From Actinomadura parmotrematis (GTDB lineage: Bacteria > Actinomycetota > Actinomycetes > Streptosporangiales > Streptosporangiaceae), in contig NZ_JAIBOA010000002.1 of NCBI RefSeq assembly GCF_019458805.1, positions 124,001 to 188,000 of the forward strand: 64,000 bases of DNA. The letters run 5' to 3'. Each line of letters begins with the position of its first letter. Position 1 is the first letter of the stretch. Below the pieces are notes generated by a model that saw nothing but the letters and a program-made list of their open reading frames with translations, did not search any database and was not told the origin of the DNA. The translations under genes were made by a program, and so were the position numbers. This document shows, piece by piece, positions 59,032-64,000 of this stretch.

Positions 59032-61119
59032 ATGAGCATCAGCTATCCGCGGCAGAGCGCCCGCACCCGGAGGTTCACCCTCGGCGTCCCGCGCTCCTTC
59101 CAGATCGCGCCGGACGGCTCCTCGGTCGCGTTCCTGCGCACCCGCGGCGGCGACGACCCGGTCACCTGCCTGTGGACGCTGGACACCGCGACGGGCGAGG
59201 AGCGGCTCGTCGCCGACCCGGCCGCGCTGGACGTGCCGGGCGAGGAGAGCCTGCCGGCCGAGGAGCGGGCGCGCCGCGAGCGGGCCCGCGAGCAGGCGGG
59301 CGGCATCGTCGGGTACGCCGCCGACCAGGACCTGGCGCGCGCGGTGTTCGCCCTCGGCGGGCAGCTCTACGTCGCCGAGTTCGCGACCGGGCAGGTGCGG
59401 GCGCTGCCCGCGCAGGCGCCGGTGTTCGACCCGCGCCTGGACCCGGCGGGCCGCCGCGTCGCCTACGTCTCCGGCCGCACCCTGCGGGTGATCGAGCTGG
59501 ACGGGACCGGCGACCGCGCCCTGGTGCAGCCCGAGAGCGAGCAGATCTCCTACGGCCTCGCCGAGTTCATCGCGGCCGAGGAGATGGGCCGGATGCGCGG
59601 GTACTGGTGGTCGCCCGACGGGTCGCGGCTGCTCGCCGCCCGCGTCGACGAGACGCCCGTGCAGCGCTGGACGATCGCCGACCCCGCCAACCCCGACCGG
59701 CCCGCCGCCGAGGTCGCCTACCCGGCCGCCGGGACGCCGAACGCGATCGTCGGGCTGGTGCTGCTGGACCTGGAGGGCGGCCGCACCGGCGTCGCCTGGG
59801 ACCGCGGCGAGTTCCCCTACGTCGTCACCGCCTCCTGGGACCGGCGCGGGCCGCTCGCCGTCGTGCAGTCCCGCGACCAGCGCTCGCAGCGGGCCCTCGC
59901 GGTGGACCCGTTCGGCGGCGAGACCCGGCTGCTGACGACGCTGCACGACGCGGTCTGGTCGGAGATCGTGCCGGGCGTCCCGGCGCGGACCGGCGGCGGC
60001 GACCTCGTCTGGATCGCCGAGGACCGCGGCACCGAGACGCGCCGGATCACCGTGGCGGGCGAGCCGGTGACGCCCGCCGGCCTCCAGGTGCGGTCGGTGC
60101 TCGGCGTCGACGGCGCGGAGATCCTGTTCACCGCGTCCGAGGAGCCCGCCGAGGTCCACCTGTGGCAGTACCGGCCGGACGGCCTCACCCGGCTGACCGA
60201 CGGGCAGGGCGTGTTCGGCGGGCTGCGCGCCGGCGACGTCACCGTCGTGACCGGCGCCCGCCTGGACGCCCCCGGCACGCGGGTGGAGGTGCGCGGCCCG
60301 AAGGGGACGCACCCCGTCGCGTCGCTCGCCGAGACCCCCGTGATCACGCCGCGGGTGGAGCTGCTGGAGGCCGGCGACACCGCGATCCGCACGGCGGTGC
60401 TGCTGCCGTCCGGCTGGACGCCCGAGCAGGGCCGCCTGCCGGTGCTGCTGGACCCCTACGGCGGCCCGCACGCCCAGCGGGTGCTGGCCGTCCAGCGCGC
60501 CTACTGCGAGGCGCAGTGGCTCGCCGACCAGGGCTTCGCCGTCGTCATCGCCGACGGGCGCGGCACCCCGGGCCGCGGGCCCGGCTGGGAGCGCGCGGTG
60601 CACGGCGACTTCGCCGGGCCCGTCCTGGAGGACCAGATCACCGCGCTGATGGCGGCGGCCCGCGCGCACCCGGACGCCCTGGACCTGGACCGGGTCGGCA
60701 TCCGCGGCTGGTCGTTCGGCGGCTGGCTCGCCGGGCTCGCCGTCCTCGCCCGCCCCGACGTGTTCCACGCCGGCATCGCGGGCGCCCCGGTCACCGACTG
60801 GCGGCTCTACGACACCCACTACACCGAGCGCTACCTCGGCCTGCCCGACGAGGAGCCCGCCGTGTACGCGGCGAACTCGCTGGTGGAGATGGCCGGGCGG
60901 CTGGAGCGGCCGCTGATGCTGATCCACGGCCTCGCCGACGACAACGTCGTCGCCGCGCACACGCTGCGGCTGTCGTCGGCGCTGCTCGCGGCGGGCCGCC
61001 CCCACACCGTGCTGCCCCTGTCGGGGGTCACCCACATGACGCCGCAGGAGGAGGTCGCCGAGAACCTGCTGACGCTGCAGGTCGACTTCCTCAAGCGCAC
61101 CCTCGGCCCCGGCCGCTGA
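59032..61119 (+). CDS. S9-family prolyl oligopeptidase/dipeptidyl peptidase-like protein
   Basis: The 695-residue protein has an N-terminal beta-propeller-like DPP-IV domain (SYGLAEFIAAEEMGRMRGYWW; the Glu pair AAEE matches the N-terminus-binding Glu motif) and a C-terminal alpha/beta-hydrolase. The latter has LLDPYGGPHAQRV, VIADGRGTPGRGPGWERAV, the nucleophile GWSFGGW, GLADDNVV (Asp) and SGVTHMT (His). Cleavage after Xaa-Pro is expected. No signal peptide, so it is cytoplasmic. Start ATG 59032 lies 6 bases after CAGACT; frames opening earlier are non-coding. Confidence 0.9.
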   Translation: MSISYPRQSARTRRFTLGVPRSFQIAPDGSSVAFLRTRGGDDPVTCLWTLDTATGEERLVADPAALDVPGEESLPAEERARRERAREQAGGIVGYAADQDLARAVFALGGQLYVAEFATGQVRALPAQAPVFDPRLDPAGRRVAYVSGRTLRVIELDGTGDRALVQPESEQISYGLAEFIAAEEMGRMRGYWWSPDGSRLLAARVDETPVQRWTIADPANPDRPAAEVAYPAAGTPNAIVGLVLLDLEGGRTGVAWDRGEFPYVVTASWDRRGPLAVVQSRDQRSQRALAVDPFGGETRLLTTLHDAVWSEIVPGVPARTGGGDLVWIAEDRGTETRRITVAGEPVTPAGLQVRSVLGVDGAEILFTASEEPAEVHLWQYRPDGLTRLTDGQGVFGGLRAGDVTVVTGARLDAPGTRVEVRGPKGTHPVASLAETPVITPRVELLEAGDTAIRTAVLLPSGWTPEQGRLPVLLDPYGGPHAQRVLAVQRAYCEAQWLADQGFAVVIADGRGTPGRGPGWERAVHGDFAGPVLEDQITALMAAARAHPDALDLDRVGIRGWSFGGWLAGLAVLARPDVFHAGIAGAPVTDWRLYDTHYTERYLGLPDEEPAVYAANSLVEMAGRLERPLMLIHGLADDNVVAAHTLRLSSALLAAGRPHTVLPLSGVTHMTPQEEVAENLLTLQVDFLKRTLGPGR

Positions 61120-61125
61120 CGCCGG

Positions 61126-62931
61126 TCACCGGCCGGCGGCCCCGGGGCCGCCGGCCGGTGCGCGCGCCGCGCCGTTCCCGTGCCAGCTGCTCCACAGCGC
61201 GGCGTAGGAGCCGCCCGCCGCCAGCAGCTCGTCGTGGGTGCCGAGCTCGCTGATGCGCCCGTCCTCGACGACGGCGACCCGGTCGGCGTCGTGCGCGGTG
61301 TGCAGCCGGTGCGCGATCGCGACGACGGTCCGCCCCTCCAGGACGGCGGCGAGCGACCGCTCCAGGCGGCGCGCGGCGCGCGGGTCCAGCAGCGACGTCG
61401 CCTCGTCCAGCACCAGGGTGTGCGGGTCGGCCAGCACGAGGCGCGCGAGGGCGAGCTGCTGGGACTCGGCGGGCGACAGCGCCGCGCCGCCCGACCCGAC
61501 CTCGGCGTCCAGGCCGGGGCCGTCCCAGTCGACGGCGGCCAGGGCGGCGGCGACCTGCTCGGGCGTGGCGTCCGGGCGGGCCATGACGAGGTTGTCGCGG
61601 ACGGTGCCGCGGAACACGTGGTGCTCCTGGGTGACCAGCGCGACATGCCCGCGCAGCTCGTCCAGCGGCAGCTCCACGAGCGGCACCCGGCCGCCGTCCC
61701 CGCTCCCGTTCCCGTTGCCGCTGGGGCCGCCGACGGTGACGGCGCCGTCGCGCGGCCCGTCGACCCCGGCCAGCAGGCGGCCGAGGGTGGACTTGCCCGC
61801 CCCCGACGGGCCGACCACCGCGAGCCGCTCCCCCTCCCGCAGGTCCAGGTCCACGCCGTGCAGGACGTCGTGGCCCGGCCGGTAGGCGTAGCGGACGCTC
61901 CGCGCGGCGATGGCCTCCCCGGCGGGGCGGCGGTCGCCGCCGGCGCGGCCGGTGCCGACCCCGCCGACGCCGAGCAGGCGCGCCAGCGACGCGCCGCCGA
62001 GCTGCACCTCGTCCAGCCAGCTGACCAGGGCGTCGATCGGCCCGTTCAGCTGCTGCGCGTACAGGGCGGCGGCGGTGACCTGCCCGAGCGAGGCGTGCCC
62101 GTGCAGGTGCAGCCAGCCGCCCAGCAGCAGGACCGCCGCGGCCGGCAGCACGAACCCGAACTCGATCGAGGGGATCAGCACCGACCGCAGGCCGAGGGTG
62201 TAGCGCTCGACGCCGAAGCTGCGCGCGATGTCGGCGTCGCCGCGGGCGCGGCGCCGCGCGGCGAGGCCGAACGCCTCGACGGTGCGGGCGCCCTGCACCG
62301 TCTCGGCGAGGCCGTCGGTGAGCTCGGCCCAGGCGGCGCCCTCGCGCAGGTAGCCGGGGACTGCGCGCGGCAGGTACCAGCGCAGCACCCCCCAGACCAG
62401 CGGCACCACGACCAGCACCGGCAGCGCGAGCAGCGGCCCGTTCAGCAGCAGCGCCCCCGCCGTGCAGACGATCATCACGACGGCGACGAGGGTCTCGGGC
62501 ACCGCGTGGCGGACGCTGGTGGCGAGCTGGTCGACGTCGCGCGAGGACCGGCTGACGAGGTCGCCGGTCCCGGCCCGCTCCACCGTCGGCAGCGGCAGCG
62601 CGAGGACCCGGTCCACGAACTCCTCGCGCAGCTCGGCGAGGACCCGCTCGCCGAGCCGCGCCGACGCCAGGTAGGCGTAGCGGGTCAGCACGCCCTGCGC
62701 GACGACGGCCACCGCGATGGCGGCGGCGATCGCGTCGATCGGCAGGCCGCGCCCGGTGCGGACGCCGTCGACCAGGTCGCCGAGCAGCCGCGGCGCGACG
62801 AGGCCGGTGGCGGCGGCGAGGCCGTGCAGCGCGAGCGCCCCGGCGAGCGCGCGCGGATGGCGCAGCACGAGGCGCCGCGCGTAGGCGCGGACCCGCGCCG
62901 GCGCGGCGACGGGCAGGATCTCGGTGCTCAC
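61126..62931 (-). CDS. ABC exporter half-transporter with degenerate signature motif
   Basis: The 601-residue protein has six membrane helices (type 1 exporter), the cytoplasmic coupling region DLVSRSSRDVDQLA, then an NBD with Walker A VVGPSGAGKSTLGRLL, Q-loop LVTQEHHVFRGT, signature LSPAESQQLALARLVLA (Gly-Gly replaced), Walker B LVLDEATSLLDPRA and switch His IAHRLH. Walker A and B look functional, the signature does not. The partner gene lies 4 bases upstream, so they form a heterodimer. Confidence 0.9.
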   Translation of the reverse strand: MSTEILPVAAPARVRAYARRLVLRHPRALAGALALHGLAAATGLVAPRLLGDLVDGVRTGRGLPIDAIAAAIAVAVVAQGVLTRYAYLASARLGERVLAELREEFVDRVLALPLPTVERAGTGDLVSRSSRDVDQLATSVRHAVPETLVAVVMIVCTAGALLLNGPLLALPVLVVVPLVWGVLRWYLPRAVPGYLREGAAWAELTDGLAETVQGARTVEAFGLAARRRARGDADIARSFGVERYTLGLRSVLIPSIEFGFVLPAAAVLLLGGWLHLHGHASLGQVTAAALYAQQLNGPIDALVSWLDEVQLGGASLARLLGVGGVGTGRAGGDRRPAGEAIAARSVRYAYRPGHDVLHGVDLDLREGERLAVVGPSGAGKSTLGRLLAGVDGPRDGAVTVGGPSGNGNGSGDGGRVPLVELPLDELRGHVALVTQEHHVFRGTVRDNLVMARPDATPEQVAAALAAVDWDGPGLDAEVGSGGAALSPAESQQLALARLVLADPHTLVLDEATSLLDPRAARRLERSLAAVLEGRTVVAIAHRLHTAHDADRVAVVEDGRISELGTHDELLAAGGSYAALWSSWHGNGAARAPAGGPGAAGR

Positions 62932-62935
62932 GTCC

Positions 62936-64000
62936 TCACATCCCCCGGGTGACGGCCGCGGCGTAGCGCGGCACGGTGGCCAGCAGGTCGCGGTGGGCGC
63001 CCTCGGCGGCGGCCCGGCCGTCCTCGACGTAGACGACGCGGTCGGCGCGGTCCAGCAGCAGCGGGCTGGTCGTGCACACCACCGTGGTGCGGCCCGCGCG
63101 GGCCGCGCCGAGGCGGCCCGCGATGGCGGCCTCGGTGTGGGCGTCGACGGCGCTCGTCGGCTCGACCAGCACCAGCACCTCTGGGTCGGCGGCGAGGGCG
63201 CGGGCGAGCCGCAGCCGCTGCTGCTGGCCGCCGGAGAAGTCCCGGCCCGCCTCGGCGATCCAGGCGTCCGGCCCGGCGGCCTCGACGACGTCGGCCGCGG
63301 ACGCGGCCGCCAGCGCGGCGTCCAGGGCGGCGTCGCCGCCGGGGCCGCGCAGGCCGTCGCGGAGCGGCCCGGCGAACAGCCGGTCCTCGTTGACGGCCAC
63401 CAGCACCCGTTCGCGCAGGTCCGCGATGTCGGCGAGCGGGACGCCGCCGTAGGCGACGTCGCCGTCCCGGTAGCGGCCGAGGCGGTCGGCGATGGCCTGC
63501 GCGTCGCGCGGATCCGCGGCGGCGATCATGGTGAGCGCGCCGGGCGGCACGGTGACGCCGGACGCGGCGTCCACCAGCGCGGCGGGGCCGGGCGGGCGGA
63601 GCGTCCCCGTCGCCGGCGGCTCGAGCGCCAGGTCCAGCAGCCGGACGACGCGCCCGGCCGCCACCCGCGCCTTGGTGATCTTCCCGGCGGCCTCGCCGAG
63701 CGTCTTCAGCGGCTGGACGAGGAACACCGCGTACCCGTAGAACGCCACGAACCGGCCGATGCCGATGTCGCCGCCGGCGGCGAACCGGGCGCCGAGCCAG
63801 GTGACGAGGGCGATGAGCAGGCCGGGCAGCAGGATCTCGGCGCCGCTCAGCATCGACTCGGCGCGGGCGGCGTCCACCCCGGCGCGCCGGACGCGCTGCG
63901 ACCCGTCCCGGTAGCGGCGGGCGAACAGGCCCTCGCCGCCGATGCCGCGCAGCACCCGCAGCCCCGCGACGAGGTCGGTGGCGCGGGCGTTCAGCTCGCC
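62936..64000 (-). CDS. ABC exporter half-transporter with degenerate Walker A (partial; 5' end outside window)
   Basis: The frame is open from 64000 down to the stop at 62936, so the N-terminus lies beyond the window. The visible part has the last membrane helices (LLPGLLIALVTWLGARFAAG) and an NBD. The NBD shows no Walker A: the region reads LTMIAAADPRDAQAIADRLG. The Q-loop region is weak, the signature is intact (DFSGGQQQRLRLARALAADP), and Walker B is LVLVEPTSAVD, with the Asp of DE replaced by Val. Its intact signature would complete the ATP site formed by the partner's Walker A. Confidence 0.88.
   Translation of the reverse strand, partial: GELNARATDLVAGLRVLRGIGGEGLFARRYRDGSQRVRRAGVDAARAESMLSGAEILLPGLLIALVTWLGARFAAGGDIGIGRFVAFYGYAVFLVQPLKTLGEAAGKITKARVAAGRVVRLLDLALEPPATGTLRPPGPAALVDAASGVTVPPGALTMIAAADPRDAQAIADRLGRYRDGDVAYGGVPLADIADLRERVLVAVNEDRLFAGPLRDGLRGPGGDAALDAALAAASAADVVEAAGPDAWIAEAGRDFSGGQQQRLRLARALAADPEVLVLVEPTSAVDAHTEAAIAGRLGAARAGRTTVVCTTSPLLLDRADRVVYVEDGRAAAEGAHRDLLATVPRYAAAVTRGM

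Noticed and set aside
1..64000. tRNA, rRNA and riboswitches
   Set aside because: No tRNA-like cloverleaf with a TTCGA core, no rRNA sequence and no riboswitch core was recognised on either strand by eye. A short tRNA could have been missed.

Overview
The window is chromosomal DNA of a very GC-rich actinomycete, probably Streptosporangiales and perhaps Actinomadura-like (family inferred). The evidence is the base composition, a mycothiol gene (mshB), an actinobacterial 7Fe ferredoxin next to dapC, an XRE/DUF397/anti-sigma-like trio of the WhiJ type, two PknB-type kinase genes, and many starts that sit 6-8 bases after a TANNNT box with no ribosome binding site (leaderless transcripts). I see no rRNA or tRNA gene and no CRISPR array.

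0-6.7 kb: the 5' part of an XRE regulator, a 28-base dyad in its divergent promoter region, galM with a hydrolase, the dapD-dapE pair (succinylase branch of lysine/diaminopimelate synthesis), a membrane-anchored lysozyme-like protein and a thioredoxin. 6.8-7.7 kb is a decayed chimera of a SpoIIE-type phosphatase and a quinone oxidoreductase. 7.7-15 kb is accessory: a beta-helix lipoprotein, PadR and AraC regulators, oxidoreductase, cupin, GNAT and metallo-hydrolase. 15-20 kb is metabolic: anti-sigma-like ATPase, acyl-CoA dehydrogenase with a divergent MerR regulator, a BKACE enzyme, dapC, ferredoxin, and a stand-alone N-terminal domain normally fused to GNAT enzymes.

20-33.5 kb: an ABC ATPase with Arg in place of the Walker A Lys, coupled to a 962-residue YhgE/Pip protein with two blocks of 14-residue repeats; a deacetylase lipoprotein; enoyl-CoA hydratase; a methyltransferase followed by a 56-base palindrome; a CysS-like protein without a catalytic core; and the first of two paralogous lipoprotein plus secreted-protein pairs, which faces a TNT-type (NAD glycohydrolase) toxin-domain protein. 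33.6-36.5 kb holds the second pair with an extra lipoprotein in a lower-GC patch, then a LysR pseudogene.

36.6-44.5 kb: the WhiJ-like trio, an EEP-family membrane protein, and a decayed locus in which a tetR gene is split by a 1.76-kb IS200/IS605-type element carrying broken tnpA and tnpB, followed by an MFS gene with a stop codon. 44.5-64 kb: an M6 protease, RraA, a predicted pseudokinase, Lrp-rocD, two glycosyltransferases, PadR plus a DHA2 efflux pump with a clear operator, mshB-DUF6113-flavin reductase, a canonical Ser/Thr kinase, an S9 peptidase, and a heterodimeric ABC exporter (second subunit cut by the window end) with one apparently degenerate ATP site.

The strongest candidates for undescribed biology are the duplicated lipoprotein/secreted-protein cassettes and the TNT-domain protein with immunity-like repeats beside one of them. 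The reconstructed IS/tetR/efflux decay locus is the best-supported structural story.
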